From CAMDBL01 sp964498125 (GTDB taxonomy: Bacteria; Pseudomonadota; Alphaproteobacteria; Rhizobiales; Hyphomicrobiaceae), in assembly GCA_964498125.1 (NCBI GenBank), contig CAZCGE010000079.1, positions 49,476-113,475 on the forward strand: a stretch of 64,000 bases of DNA, read 5' to 3'. The notes beneath the pieces were generated by a model, which worked only from the letters and a program-made list of their open reading frames with translations, was not told where the DNA came from and did not search any database. Positions within the stretch are counted from its first letter, which is position 1; each line of letters begins with the position of its first letter. The position numbers and the translations under genes were made by a program. Below, piece by piece: positions 17,347-25,929 of this stretch.

Positions 17347-20300
17347 TCAACGCGCACGCCGCGCGTCGAATTCCCTCACTGCCCTGGCGTCGCGCGCCGA
17401 CAGGTCCGGAAACGCGGAGTCGGAGCCGACATCCTGGGTGATGCGCCAGGAGCGCGCGCATTTCTTGCCCTCGGCCCGTTTCGACACCACGGCGACGCCC
17501 GGCACCTCCGGCAAGGTGAAGGCATCCGCGGGCGGCGGCGACTTCAATAGGGTCGCGCCGCTGGTGATGCACACTTCGGCAAGATCGAGTTCACCAAGCG
17601 CCTTGAGGATGCCGTCGTCGGTGACATGGACGATCGGCGCAGCCTCCAGCGAGGAGCCCATGCGCTTTGCCGCCCGCTCGATTTCCAGCGCGCCGGTAAC
17701 CACGCTTCTGACACGGCGGATCACGTCCCAGCGCTCGGCGAGCCTGTCATTGCGCCAGCCCTTCGGGATCAATGGAAAGGTCTGCAGATGCACGGAGCCG
17801 TCGGCATGCGGCGTGCGCGTCAGCCAGGCCTCCTCGGCGGTGAAGGACAGGATCGGCGCCAGCCAGGTTGCCGTGCAGCGGAAGATCTGCTCGATCACCG
17901 TCAGCGCCGCCTTGCGTGTGTTGCTCGAGATCGGCTCGCAGTAGAGCGCGTCCTTGCGCACGTCGAAATAGAACGCCGACAGGTCCGTGTTCATGAACTG
18001 CGCGAGATGACCCACCACCTTGCGATAATCGTAGGCGGCATAGGCTGAGCGAATGTCGGCATCGAGCACGGCCAGGCGATGCAACATCAGCCGCTCCAGC
18101 TCCGGCATCTGCTGGATCTCGATCGTATCCGTTGCCGGATCGAAGTGGGCGAGCGCCCCCAGCATCCAGCGCAGCGTGTTGCGCAGCTTGCGGTAGGTCT
18201 CGACAAACGTTTTCAGGATTTCCGGCCCGATCCTGAGATCGTCGGAGTAGTCGGAAGCGGCCACCCACAGGCGCAGGATGTCGGCGCCGGATTTGGCCAT
18301 CACCTCCTGCGGCGCCACGACGTTGCCGAGCGACTTCGACATCTTCAGCCCCTTCTCGTCGAGCACGAAGCCGTGCGTCAGCACCACGTCGTAGGGCGCG
18401 CGCGCGCGCGTGCCGCAGCTCTCGAGCAGCGAGGAATGGAACCAGCCGCGGTGTTGGTCCGAGCCTTCCAGATACATGACGCGGTCGTATGGCTTGCCCG
18501 CCTCCGGCGGGACTCCACCGTCGCCCTTGCGCTTGATGCCGGCGAGGGACGGGAAATGCTCCGGGTCCTCCAGCGTGAAGGCGTGCGTGGAGCCGGAATC
18601 GAACCAGACGTCGAGGATGTCGGTGACCTGCTCCCACTGGGTGGGATCATCGACGAGGCCTTGCAGAAAGCGCGCGGCGGCGCCTTTTTCGAACCAGGCA
18701 TCAGCGCCACCCTTGGCGATGGCCGACGTGATGCGGGCCATCAGCTCTGGTGATTTCGCGAATTGCGGGCCGGGAATCACCTCGGCCGTCTCCTTGTGCA
18801 CGAACACGGTGATCGGCACGCCCCAGGCGCGCTGGCGCGAGATCACCCAGTCTGGCCTGGCTTCGATCATGCCGCGGATGCGGTTCTCGCCGGAAGCGGG
18901 CACCCACTCGGTCTGCTCGATGGCGCCCAGCGCGATCTGGCGCAGCGTGGGGGCGTTGTGGCCGTGTTTGGGGTCAGACCCTGCGACCAGAGCCTTGTCC
19001 ATGGCGATGAACCACTGCGGCGTATTGCGATAGATCACCGGCTTCTTCGAGCGCCAGGAGTGCGGATACTGATGCTTCAAGCGGCCGCGCGCGATCAGCG
19101 CGTTGGCAGCTTGAAGCGCCTTGATGACGGCGTCGTTGGCGTCGCCCTTGTCGCCGTTGGGCTTCAGCACGCGCTTGCCCTCGAACCCCGGCGCTTCCTT
19201 GGTGAGGGCGCCATCGGCATCGACGGTGAAGGGGATCGCCGTATCGATATCGCGCACGGCGAGCGCGCGGCCGTTCGCCATCCAGATCTGATAGTCGTCG
19301 GTGCCGTGCCCAGGTGCGGTATGCACGAAGCCGGTGCCGGTGTCGTCGGTGACGTGATCGCCGTCGAGGAGGGGCACATCGAAGTCGTAGCCGCCGAGGT
19401 CGGCGAGTTGGAGAGGATGGGCGCAGACAGCATCGCGGAGAAGTTCCGGCGTCACCGGGACCGGTAGCATTTTGTAGCCATCGGCCTCGACCTTGGCCGC
19501 TTTCATCACGTCAGCCACCAAATTGCAGGCAACTACAAATCGATCGCCTGGCTTAGCCCAATTTCCTGCCGGAGCCGCGGTTACTTCGTACAGCCCATAA
19601 GCAATCTTCGAGGAGAAGCTGATTGCGCGATTGCCGGGGATCGTCCAGGGCGTGGTTGTCCAGATAACGACGCTTGCGCCGAGCAACGGATGACGCGGCG
19701 CTCGCTTTGGACTTTCGGTCCCGCGCGGGGTTGCTGGGATCAGCATCGGCTGCTCAACCACCGGAAACTTCACCCACACCGTATCGCTCTGATAATCCTC
19801 GTATTCGACCTCGGCTTCCGCCAGCGCGGTCTTCTCGACCACCGACCACATCACCGGCTTCGAGCCGCGGTAGAGCAGCCCGTTCATGGCGAACTTCATG
19901 ATCTCGCCGGCGATGGTCGCCTCGGCATGATAGGCCATGGTCGAATAGTAGTTCTGCCAATCGCCGACGACGCCGAGGCGCTTGAACTCCTCGCGCTGCA
20001 CGCCGATCCAGGCTTCAGCGAAGTCGCGGCACTCCTTGCGGAACTCGTTGACCGGCACCGCGTCCTTGTTGCGGCCCTTGGCGCGATACTCCTCCTCGAT
20101 CTTCCACTCGATCGGCAGGCCGTGGCAGTCCCAGCCCGGCACGTAGTTGGAATCAAAGCCCAGCATCGACTGCGACTTGGTGACGAGATCCTTGAGGATC
20201 TTGTTCAGCGCGTGCCCGATGTGGATGTTGCCGTTGGCGTAGGGCGGACCGTCATGCAGCAGGAACTTCGGCCGCCCCTTCGCGGTCTCGCGCAGGCGCT

Positions 20301-20478
20301 CGTAGAGCTTGATCTCGTCCCAGCGCTGCAACAGCTTGGGCTCGAGCTCAGGCAGCCCGGCGCGCATGGCAAAGTCGGTCTTCGGCAAGAACAGCGTCTC
20401 GGACCAGTCGCGGCCCGTCGCTGTGTCCGTCGCGGCCAAACTTTTAGCGGATGTTAGGCCGCGGTCATCCTGTGGCAT
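17347..20478 (-). CDS. ileS: Isoleucyl-tRNA synthetase
   Basis: 1043 residues, class I synthetase with PPYANGNIHIGHALNK (HIGH motif), the editing (CP1) domain and GLKMSKSLGNVVAPQ (KMSKS). The C-terminus is a basic tail rather than a clear zinc knuckle. Near residue 500 the reading carries ALVAGSDPKHGHNAP between FIAMDK and TLRQIAL, where relatives as I recall them are shorter; the DNA there (18970-18981) is GGGGTCAGACCC, the core of the dispersed hairpin family seen elsewhere in the window. No strong Shine-Dalgarno sequence precedes the ATG. Confidence 0.96.
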   Translation of the reverse strand: MPQDDRGLTSAKSLAATDTATGRDWSETLFLPKTDFAMRAGLPELEPKLLQRWDEIKLYERLRETAKGRPKFLLHDGPPYANGNIHIGHALNKILKDLVTKSQSMLGFDSNYVPGWDCHGLPIEWKIEEEYRAKGRNKDAVPVNEFRKECRDFAEAWIGVQREEFKRLGVVGDWQNYYSTMAYHAEATIAGEIMKFAMNGLLYRGSKPVMWSVVEKTALAEAEVEYEDYQSDTVWVKFPVVEQPMLIPATPRGTESPKRAPRHPLLGASVVIWTTTPWTIPGNRAISFSSKIAYGLYEVTAAPAGNWAKPGDRFVVACNLVADVMKAAKVEADGYKMLPVPVTPELLRDAVCAHPLQLADLGGYDFDVPLLDGDHVTDDTGTGFVHTAPGHGTDDYQIWMANGRALAVRDIDTAIPFTVDADGALTKEAPGFEGKRVLKPNGDKGDANDAVIKALQAANALIARGRLKHQYPHSWRSKKPVIYRNTPQWFIAMDKALVAGSDPKHGHNAPTLRQIALGAIEQTEWVPASGENRIRGMIEARPDWVISRQRAWGVPITVFVHKETAEVIPGPQFAKSPELMARITSAIAKGGADAWFEKGAAARFLQGLVDDPTQWEQVTDILDVWFDSGSTHAFTLEDPEHFPSLAGIKRKGDGGVPPEAGKPYDRVMYLEGSDQHRGWFHSSLLESCGTRARAPYDVVLTHGFVLDEKGLKMSKSLGNVVAPQEVMAKSGADILRLWVAASDYSDDLRIGPEILKTFVETYRKLRNTLRWMLGALAHFDPATDTIEIQQMPELERLMLHRLAVLDADIRSAYAAYDYRKVVGHLAQFMNTDLSAFYFDVRKDALYCEPISSNTRKAALTVIEQIFRCTATWLAPILSFTAEEAWLTRTPHADGSVHLQTFPLIPKGWRNDRLAERWDVIRRVRSVVTGALEIERAAKRMGSSLEAAPIVHVTDDGILKALGELDLAEVCITSGATLLKSPPPADAFTLPEVPGVAVVSKRAEGKKCARSWRITQDVGSDSAFPDLSARDARAVREFDARRAR

Positions 20479-20614
20479 TTGAATGTGCTTTCGCTGCGTT
20501 GCGGCAGAGGTTTAGCAACGCGAGCGTGGCTGGTCCAGCGGCGCGGATCGGTGCTTGTTCAAAGTGCGCCAATATCGACCGAATGTGCTGGTAGGTGCCG
20601 ACGAGCGCGCGCCC

Positions 20615-21619
20615 CTACCTGACCGTCTTGCGCGCCAGCACCAGGTTGTCGAACACCAGGTTGATGGTCCAGATCCAGCGCGCACCGGAGAAGGCCTCGG
20701 GGTAGCGCCAGTAGCCGGTGAGCGTGGTCACGCCGACATCCTCGTCGGTGTACTCGTAGGCGCGCGGCCAGTTCGCATCGTCGAAATTCACCGCCATCCA
20801 GTTGTCCGGGATCGGGTAATGCACGGCGAAGCAGTATTCCTTGCACGTGGGGAGCTTGGCGATGGGATGCACGCGGCCGAGCTTGCTGGTGTCGTGGATA
20901 TAGCCTTTCTCGATCACGTCGTCGGGATGCTGCAGCGGCCCGATATAGAACGATTGCGCCTTCCAGGAGCTGTCGGTCACGGTGCCGTCGGAGAACTTGG
21001 CGATGATGCCGCCGTCGCCCGAATGCCAGTCGTTGTTCGGCATCTTCTCCATGCCGAGGCCGAGCTTCTCCTCCCAGTCCACCAGCAGGAATGCGTAGGT
21101 GTAAGGCTTCTTCACCTTGAAGCGGACGATCTGCGAGTTGAACGGCGTGAATGGGACGGGATCAACGCCGATCAGCTTGCCGTTGACGTACAGCTCGTAA
21201 TAGTTGTCGCCGATGATGAAGCCGGTGACCACCTCGCCGTCCTTGTCGATCTCGACGATCGGCACGTCCTCGATCTTGACGTCGGCGAGCTTCTGCGGCG
21301 TCACCTTGTTGCATTCGTTGAACAGGTCGGGGACTTTTGGGGCTGTCTGGAAGTTGGTCTTCGCCGGCACCGTCAGCACGGTTCCGTCCTTGGCGGTGAT
21401 GGTGCCGACGGCGCTGATGCGGTGGTTCGTGACCTTTTCCGCGTATTTGAACAGGTCGGTGATCACCGTGGTTGCCAGCCCCTGCGTGATGATGCGCTTG
21501 GCCGGCGGATTGGCCGGTGCATGCGGCATCTGCTGCGCCAGGGCGAGCGACGGCATCATGACGGCCGCGACGGCGATAGCCTTGAGCGCGGCGCTCAGGC
21601 CGCGAGTGAATCTCAACAC
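20615..21619 (-). CDS. Exported protein of unknown function
   Basis: About 334 residues. A signal peptide (LSAALKAIAVAAVMMPSLALAQQ) precedes a soluble domain. Segments such as YYELYVNGKLIGVDPVPFTPFNS and ARWIWTINLVFDNLVLARKTV suggest a galactose-binding-like beta sandwich, but this is only a pattern impression. A cysteine pair CKEYC may form a disulphide. The best start is GTG 21619, five bases after GGGAGGT; a TTG follows directly. I do not recognise the family. Confidence 0.7.
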   Translation of the reverse strand: MLRFTRGLSAALKAIAVAAVMMPSLALAQQMPHAPANPPAKRIITQGLATTVITDLFKYAEKVTNHRISAVGTITAKDGTVLTVPAKTNFQTAPKVPDLFNECNKVTPQKLADVKIEDVPIVEIDKDGEVVTGFIIGDNYYELYVNGKLIGVDPVPFTPFNSQIVRFKVKKPYTYAFLLVDWEEKLGLGMEKMPNNDWHSGDGGIIAKFSDGTVTDSSWKAQSFYIGPLQHPDDVIEKGYIHDTSKLGRVHPIAKLPTCKEYCFAVHYPIPDNWMAVNFDDANWPRAYEYTDEDVGVTTLTGYWRYPEAFSGARWIWTINLVFDNLVLARKTVR

Positions 21620-21763
21620 GGAAACCTCCCTCGAACGTCTTGTTGCCATCTTGGACCATTGGGCGCGGCGCGCTTCAACCAGCCGTTCCGGCGCGGATGC
21701 TAGTTCAGGAACGGTCTCGGTGCCAGGATTTCGTGCAAGGTGGGCGTCGGCGGCGCGGCGCAC

Positions 21764-22351
21764 TCAGCCGCCGAGTGGCGTCCAGCGATAAATTTCGGCA
21801 AGTGGCATCGAAGCTCCGCGGCCAAGGGCCGTGAAATCAAGCACGTCCGCAAGACGATCGAGGGTGACGCCCTGCCATTGCGTGCCGCGGTCGAAGCGCG
21901 TTACGGACACCGCCCTCTGCGAGACGGTGACGTAGTGCCGGCAATTCGGAATGCTGGCATAGACGCGCCGCCGCCACGCCTGGTCGACTTTCGTGTTGCT
22001 GCGCGACAGCACCTCGAACAAGACCAGCGCGTCGTCGGTCACCGGCGAGGGTTCGCCAGAAATCGCGTGCTCGAGCACCATCACGTCCGGTTGAGGCAGG
22101 CTGTTCGTGGCTAAAGGAGTCTGGGTGCCAATCCCCAGCAGCGGCGTCCAACTCGCAGCGGTCTCGAGCTTGATGCGGCCGAGCGCGGAGCCGATGTTGA
22201 GCGTAATCGTTTGATGCCAGTTCGTCGGCGATGGGTTCAAGACCGGCCTCCCCTCGATCAGCTCCCAGCGCTCCTCCTGCGGGCGCGTCTCGGTGAAGGC
22301 GAGAAACTCCTCGACCGTCATCTGCTGCTCGAACGGCAGCGCCGGCTGCAT
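21764..22351 (-). CDS. Uma2 family (DUF820) putative endonuclease
   Basis: 195 residues. MTVEEFLAFTETRPQEERWELIEGRPVLNPSPTNWHQTI and LPQPDVMVLEH are typical Uma2 elements; the family has a PD-(D/E)XK-like nuclease core with the acidic residue in QPDVMVLE and the later ALVLFEVLSRSNTKVDQAWRRRVY. Function in the cell is unknown; such genes multiply in accessory regions and move readily. It stands alone between the exported protein and the quinone oxidoreductase. Confidence 0.85.
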   Translation of the reverse strand: MQPALPFEQQMTVEEFLAFTETRPQEERWELIEGRPVLNPSPTNWHQTITLNIGSALGRIKLETAASWTPLLGIGTQTPLATNSLPQPDVMVLEHAISGEPSPVTDDALVLFEVLSRSNTKVDQAWRRRVYASIPNCRHYVTVSQRAVSVTRFDRGTQWQGVTLDRLADVLDFTALGRGASMPLAEIYRWTPLGG

Positions 22352-22448
22352 CTGTCAAGCTCCATGCAAGGGCGATTGCAGGGTAAAGTAGCAGGCAGCC
22401 GTCGGGCAGCCAAGCGATGTCCATTGCCCCAGGGGTTCGGCCGATCCC

Positions 22449-23462
22449 TCACATCGTCAACACGATCTTGCCGACATGGCTGTCCTGCTCCATGCGCCGG
22501 TGGGCATCGGCGGCCTGGGCCAGCGGGAATGTCGAATCCATCACCACCTTGACCCGGCCATCGGCGAGCATCGGCAGCACGTTCTCCTGCAGCGCGCGGG
22601 CGATGCCTGCCTTCACCGCATTGGAGCGGATGCGCAAGGTGGACCCGGTCAATGTCAGCCGCTTCAACATGGCGCGTCCCAGGTCGACCTGCACGGCCGA
22701 GCCCTTCTGGAAGGCAATGTTGACGATGCGCCCGTCCTCGGCCGCCGCGCGTATGTTGCGATCGACATAGTCGCCGCCGACCATGTCGAGGATGACGTTG
22801 CACCCGCGGCCCTCGGTCGCGGCTTTGACAGCCTCGACGAAGTCCTCGCGCGAGTAGTCGACGGCGCGGTCGGCGCCAAGTTTCAAGCAGGCGGCGCACT
22901 TCAAGGGGGAGCCGGCGGTGGCGATGACCTTGGCCCCGAAAGCCTTGGCAAGCTGGATGGCGGTAACGCCGATGCCACTGGTGCCGCCATGCACCAGAAA
23001 CCAGTCGCCGGCCTTCAATCCGCCGCGCTCGAACACGTTGTGCCAAACCGTAAAGAACGTCTCGGGCATGCCGCCGGCTTCGGTCAGCGAAAGATTGGCG
23101 GGAACCGGCAGTGCCGCGCCCTCCTCGGCGCTGCAATATTCGGCATAGCCGCCGCCGTTGACCAGCGCCATGACCTTGTCGCCAATCTTATAGCGGGCCA
23201 CGCCGGCGCCAATCTCCGCCACCTCGCCGGCAATCTCCAAGCCGAGGATCTCGGAATGGCCCTTGGGCGCGGGATAGAGGCCCTTCCTCTGCAGCACATC
23301 GGGCCGGTTGACGCCGGCAGCAGCCACTTTGACGAGCATCTGGCCCGCACCGGGGCGGGGCGCAGGCATCGTCAAAGCCACCAGTAGCTCGGGTCCATCC
23401 TTGCCCGGGATGGCCTTGCCGGGAATGGCGATGGCAGTCATGCTGTCGGGATGCGCGGTCAT
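22449..23462 (-). CDS. NAD(P)H-quinone oxidoreductase (zinc-free MDR, PIG3-like)
   Basis: 337 residues of the medium-chain dehydrogenase/reductase group without zinc-ligand cysteines. GroES-like N-terminus (VKVAAAGVNRPDVLQRKGLYPAPKG) and Rossmann motif VHGGTSGIGVTAIQLAKAFGAKVIATAGS (GxxGxG). Such enzymes reduce quinones or enoyl compounds with NADPH. Start at 23462 is preceded by GGAGAGG. It is divergent from the DUF1192 gene at 23559. Confidence 0.9.
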   Translation of the reverse strand: MTAHPDSMTAIAIPGKAIPGKDGPELLVALTMPAPRPGAGQMLVKVAAAGVNRPDVLQRKGLYPAPKGHSEILGLEIAGEVAEIGAGVARYKIGDKVMALVNGGGYAEYCSAEEGAALPVPANLSLTEAGGMPETFFTVWHNVFERGGLKAGDWFLVHGGTSGIGVTAIQLAKAFGAKVIATAGSPLKCAACLKLGADRAVDYSREDFVEAVKAATEGRGCNVILDMVGGDYVDRNIRAAAEDGRIVNIAFQKGSAVQVDLGRAMLKRLTLTGSTLRIRSNAVKAGIARALQENVLPMLADGRVKVVMDSTFPLAQAADAHRRMEQDSHVGKIVLTM

Positions 23463-23558
23463 TGGCCTCTCCAGGTCTTGCACGTCAAGGCGCTGTGATG
23501 CCCGACCTGCGACGCCGACACAAGATGCGCCTAAACCGCGCCAAGAGGAGGCTGAACC

Positions 23559-23747
23559 ATGGATTGGGACGACATCCGCCCGAAGCCCAAGCCTGCCATC
23601 ACGCTCGGCGAACCGCTGGCCAGTCTTGGCATCTCCGAACTCCAGGCACGCATGACAGCGCTCAACCAGGAGATCGAGCGGGTGCAGGCGGAGCTCGCCA
23701 GCAAGCGCGCGCACGAAGACGCAGCCGCGGCGCTCTTCAAGCGGTGA
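23559..23747 (+). CDS. DUF1192 family small protein
   Basis: 62 residues. MDWDDIRPKPKPAITLGEPLASLGISELQARMTALNQEIERVQAELASKRA matches the alphaproteobacterial DUF1192 pattern: an acidic N-terminus then a short coiled coil. AGGAGG sits nine bases upstream. Function unknown; it commonly lies beside the DUF1465 (RcdA) gene, which follows here after a small-RNA candidate. Confidence 0.9.
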   Translation: MDWDDIRPKPKPAITLGEPLASLGISELQARMTALNQEIERVQAELASKRAHEDAAAALFKR

Positions 23748-23757
23748 CGGCACGCCC

Positions 23758-23825
23758 TAGAGCATTTTCCACCAAAGTGGGCGCCGGTTTGGCGTAGAAA
23801 ATGCGACAAACAAAGGACGAGTGCC
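23758..23825 (+). repeat. Dispersed AGAGCATTTTCC element, half copy (family A1)
   Basis: TAGAGCATTTTCC, then CCAAAGTGGGCGCCGGTTTGG, then AAAATGCGACAAACAAAGGA. The AGCATTTTCC and GGnnGAAAATGC blocks form an imperfect hairpin. Four more copies lie at 27244, 35468, 45261 and 52269. This copy, like that at 45261, lacks the second palindrome (AGAGCGCTTTCC...GGAAAGCGCTCT). Confidence 0.9.
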
Positions 23826-23865
23826 ACGAATTGATGCACGCTTTACGCTTTTTTAGGCATGACGG

Positions 23866-23974
23866 CGTAGCGTTGCCGATATCCAGTTACCTGGATCTGG
23901 AGCGGCTCACGCTGCTCTGTTTGACTCCTCCCTGTTAATGACTGAGCCGCCACCACCGGGGCGGCTCTTTTTTT
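23866..23974 (+). ncRNA. Candidate trans-acting small RNA with anti-Shine-Dalgarno motif
   Basis: Three hairpins in ~100 bases: ATCCAG/CTGGAT with a TTAC loop (23881-23896), GAGCGG/CTGCTC with one G-U pair (23900-23917), and an intrinsic terminator (23944-23974). Between the second hairpin and the terminator lies an unpaired stretch with CTCCTCCC (23925-23932), complementary to ribosome binding sites. A weak promoter (TTGATG 23831-23836, 17-base spacer, TAGGCA) could start it near 23866. The layout resembles the AbcR (alpha-r15) and NfeR1 (alpha-r14) small RNAs of rhizobia; membership of either family is inference. Confidence 0.6.
23944..23974 (+). terminator. Intrinsic terminator
   Basis: GAGCCGCC (23944-23951), eight-base loop, GGCGGCTC (23960-23967), then seven T. 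It would end the small-RNA candidate and also any read-through from the DUF1192 gene. This is the clearest Rho-independent terminator in the window. Confidence 0.92.
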
Positions 23975-24139
23975 GCATGGGCCCTGCCAATGCCTGTGCA
24001 CATCGTCAAGCAAATCGCTCGGATCGTCGATCATGCCCGCGAATTGCCCCTTTTTGGGTCGATCTCTTAACTTTGTCCTGAGAAAGTTGAGGCATCGTTC
24101 GTGGTTTCGAGGGACTTTAGCAGCGTATCAAGGTGCGTC

Positions 24140-24679
24140 ATGGAAAATGAGTTCTGTCTGTTGAGTGAGGCTGGCGTGACGATTTCATTCGGGGAGCGCT
24201 TCCAGGCGTCCGAGCAATTCGACGCCGTGTTCAAGGAAGGTATGGGGCTGGTCGAGCGGACCGCGTCCTACCTCGACGGAGAAGGCCGGAAAGGGGCCAA
24301 AAAGCTCGCGCCGCAGATCAGCATGCTCTACGCGACCGAGAGCATGCGGCTGACCACCAGACTGCTGGAAATGGCATCCTGGCTGCTGATCCGACGCGCC
24401 TTCAAGGAAGGCGAGATCACCGCCGAGGAGGCGCGCGTCAAGCGGCAACGCCTCAAGCTGAAGACGCTCGGGCGCCCATCACACGTGCGCTCGTTCCATG
24501 AGCTGCCGTGTGGATTGAGGGAGCTGATCGAGCACAGTTGTGCAATGCAGGATCGGATCATCCAGCTCGACAAGGCGATGATGCTCGATGCGGAGGCTGC
24601 CGCCGAAGACGAGGCGCCGCCGGCGATCAATCCGGTCATCGCCCAGATGACGTTGCTGCAGTCCGCATTCAGGCGCTGA
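24140..24679 (+). CDS. rcdA: DUF1465 family protein, RcdA-like regulator of CtrA degradation
   Basis: 179 residues, all helical. ISFGERFQASEQFDAVFKEGMGLVERTASYLDGEG, LYATESMRLTTRLLEMASWLLIRRAFKEGEI and LKTLGRPSHVRSFHELP match RcdA of Caulobacter as I know it. RcdA is a dimeric adaptor that delivers CtrA to ClpXP at the cell pole so replication can start. Start at ATG 24140 with AAGGTG upstream; a longer frame from 24101 lacks support. CtrA control of ccrM is also visible in this window. Confidence 0.88.
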   Translation: MENEFCLLSEAGVTISFGERFQASEQFDAVFKEGMGLVERTASYLDGEGRKGAKKLAPQISMLYATESMRLTTRLLEMASWLLIRRAFKEGEITAEEARVKRQRLKLKTLGRPSHVRSFHELPCGLRELIEHSCAMQDRIIQLDKAMMLDAEAAAEDEAPPAINPVIAQMTLLQSAFRR

Positions 24680-24793
24680 CGTCCGGGCCCAAGCGGAAAG
24701 TCCCGGCTTGCGCTGCCTACGCCCTTTTCCGAGGCTGTCCGCTGTCGGCCGTAGCCTATGTCATAAGCGGGCGTGATCGAGACGGGTTCGGCC

Positions 24794-25023
24794 GGGGTCA
24801 GACCCTACTTTCTTGCCAGCCTCCGGCGGGACGCGTCTGCAACGAAAGAAACGCGCCAAGACCTCGGCGCCGGGCAAACTGCCCAGGTCCACCCATGCAC
24901 ATTCCCCTGCTTTTGGCATGTAACGTTATAACGTTGCACCGCGAAAGGCAGGGGCTACAATTGCATCGGCGGGCGACTGCTTTGGTCAACGAGGGTCAGT
25001 GCAGCTTGAGTTCGGCTGACCCC
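24794..25023. repeat. 230 bp dispersed element, copy 1
   Basis: Begins GGGGTCAGAC and ends GGCTGACCCC. Shares long blocks with 31699-31926: ACGAAAGAAACGCGCCAAGA, CATGTAACGTTATAACGTTG and GGTCAG.GCAGCT. The 14 bp palindrome AACGTTATAACGTT (24922-24935) is at the centre of a long hairpin whose outer arms are CCCCTGC and GCAGGGG. A 31 bp block (24804-24834) between TCAGAC and GTCTGC is inverted relative to copy 2. It lies between the convergent rcdA and rpmE genes. The rest of 24680-25129 holds no gene I can support. Confidence 0.85.
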
Positions 25024-25129
25024 ATGCGCGCCCGGGCGCGACCCAACGGGGAAAAGCGTGCGGAGCGCTCCGTGCCGCGCTCCAAGTCAGCCACGATGAG
25101 GTCGATGCCGCTGACGGGGGTGCGCCCGC

Positions 25130-25354
25130 TCAGAACATGCCTTCGAACTTCTTCTTGAAGCGCGACAGGCGCCCGCCGCGATCGCTCAGCCGATGCTCGC
25201 CGCCGATCCAAGCCGGATGCGACGAGGGGTCGATATCGAGCTGCAGCGAGGCCCCTTCCTCGCCATAGGTCGAGTACGTCGTGAACTCGGTGCCGTCGGT
25301 CATCACCACCTTGATTTGGTGGTAATTGGGATGGAAATCGGCAACTTTTTTCAT
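25130..25354 (-). CDS. rpmE: 50S ribosomal protein L31, cysteine-free type
   Basis: 74 residues. FHPNYHQIKVVMTDGTEFTTYSTYG, LQLDIDPSSHPAWIGG and DRGGRLSRFKKKFEGMF are the L31 signature; the zinc-binding cysteines of the C+ type are absent, as is usual in alphaproteobacteria. ATG 25354 is chosen, with GAAGGA seven bases upstream; a GTG at 25369 is also in frame. It forms part of the bridge between ribosomal subunits. Confidence 0.95.
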   Translation of the reverse strand: MKKVADFHPNYHQIKVVMTDGTEFTTYSTYGEEGASLQLDIDPSSHPAWIGGEHRLSDRGGRLSRFKKKFEGMF

Positions 25355-25530
25355 GGCGCGGTCCTTCACGAAGCGCTGACATAGCTTGCATCCGGCCCCA
25401 TGTGGGAATTGCCGGGCACGCCCTGGTCTGTTGGGAACTGGCCGCCCGTATAGCGGAAGGCTGATCGACGTGCAACAACCGCCCCTCTCTCAATCACCCC
25501 TCTCGATAGCCGATGCACGCTTGTAATAGA

Positions 25531-25545
25531 TACGCAATAAGCGTA
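25531..25545 (+). promoter_or_regulatory. Operator TACGC-N5-GCGTA upstream of the gene pair at 25.6 kb
   Basis: A perfect 5-5-5 palindrome 37 bases before the first start codon, overlapping a possible TTGTAA/TACATG promoter. It is a natural binding site for the XRE protein encoded second in this pair. The rest of 25355-25563 shows no gene. Confidence 0.5.
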
Positions 25546-25581
25546 CATGTTTCTTAACATCGAGTGCGATGGGCCGCATTC

Positions 25582-25929
25582 ATGGCTTGGCTACCAAAGC
25601 AGATTGGCGACATCACGCTCGAATCGGACATGTCGGCAGGCGACACCGTGACGATCCGTGTGGCTACGCCTGCCGGCGAGGTCAGCATCATGGCCGACAT
25701 CGATCTCAACGGGCGCTGTCTGCTGGTCAGGGGTGCGCACATACACAGCGACAGCGGCGCGAACTCGATTGGAATTGCCAATCTGCGGCTCATTGCCGAG
25801 GCCGTGTTGGAAAGGATCGACTGCGATGAAGCAAGAGTTGAAGGCGCGTCTCGCACGACTGGGGCAAGGCCGGGGCATATCCCGCGTCCACTCCGGTTCG
25901 CCCGCCGACCTCGTTCTACGACCGGCTGA
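25582..25929 (+). CDS. Small protein of unknown function, putative partner of the XRE regulator
   Basis: 115 residues from ATG 25582 (a GTG at 25564 is also possible). A beta-rich first half (GDTVTIRVATPAGEVSIMADIDLNGRCLLVRGAHIHSDSG) is followed by a helix (ANLRLIAEAVLERIDCDEARVEG) and a basic tail (RTTGARPGHIPRPLRFARR). It overlaps the next gene by 104 bases in a different frame. Pair layout, operator and small size suggest a toxin-antitoxin or regulator module, but I do not recognise the family. Confidence 0.65.
   Translation: MAWLPKQIGDITLESDMSAGDTVTIRVATPAGEVSIMADIDLNGRCLLVRGAHIHSDSGANSIGIANLRLIAEAVLERIDCDEARVEGASRTTGARPGHIPRPLRFARRPRSTTG

Noticed and set aside
23772..23812. Hairpin of the family A repeat as a terminator for the DUF1192 gene
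   Set aside because: No T-run follows, and a proper terminator lies 140 bases further on.
24922..24935. AACGTTATAACGTT palindrome (also at 31827-31840) as a Zur operator for rpmE
   Set aside because: The words resemble Zur boxes, but both copies lie at the 3' ends of convergent genes inside a repeat element, not in promoters, and the L31 here is the zinc-free type.
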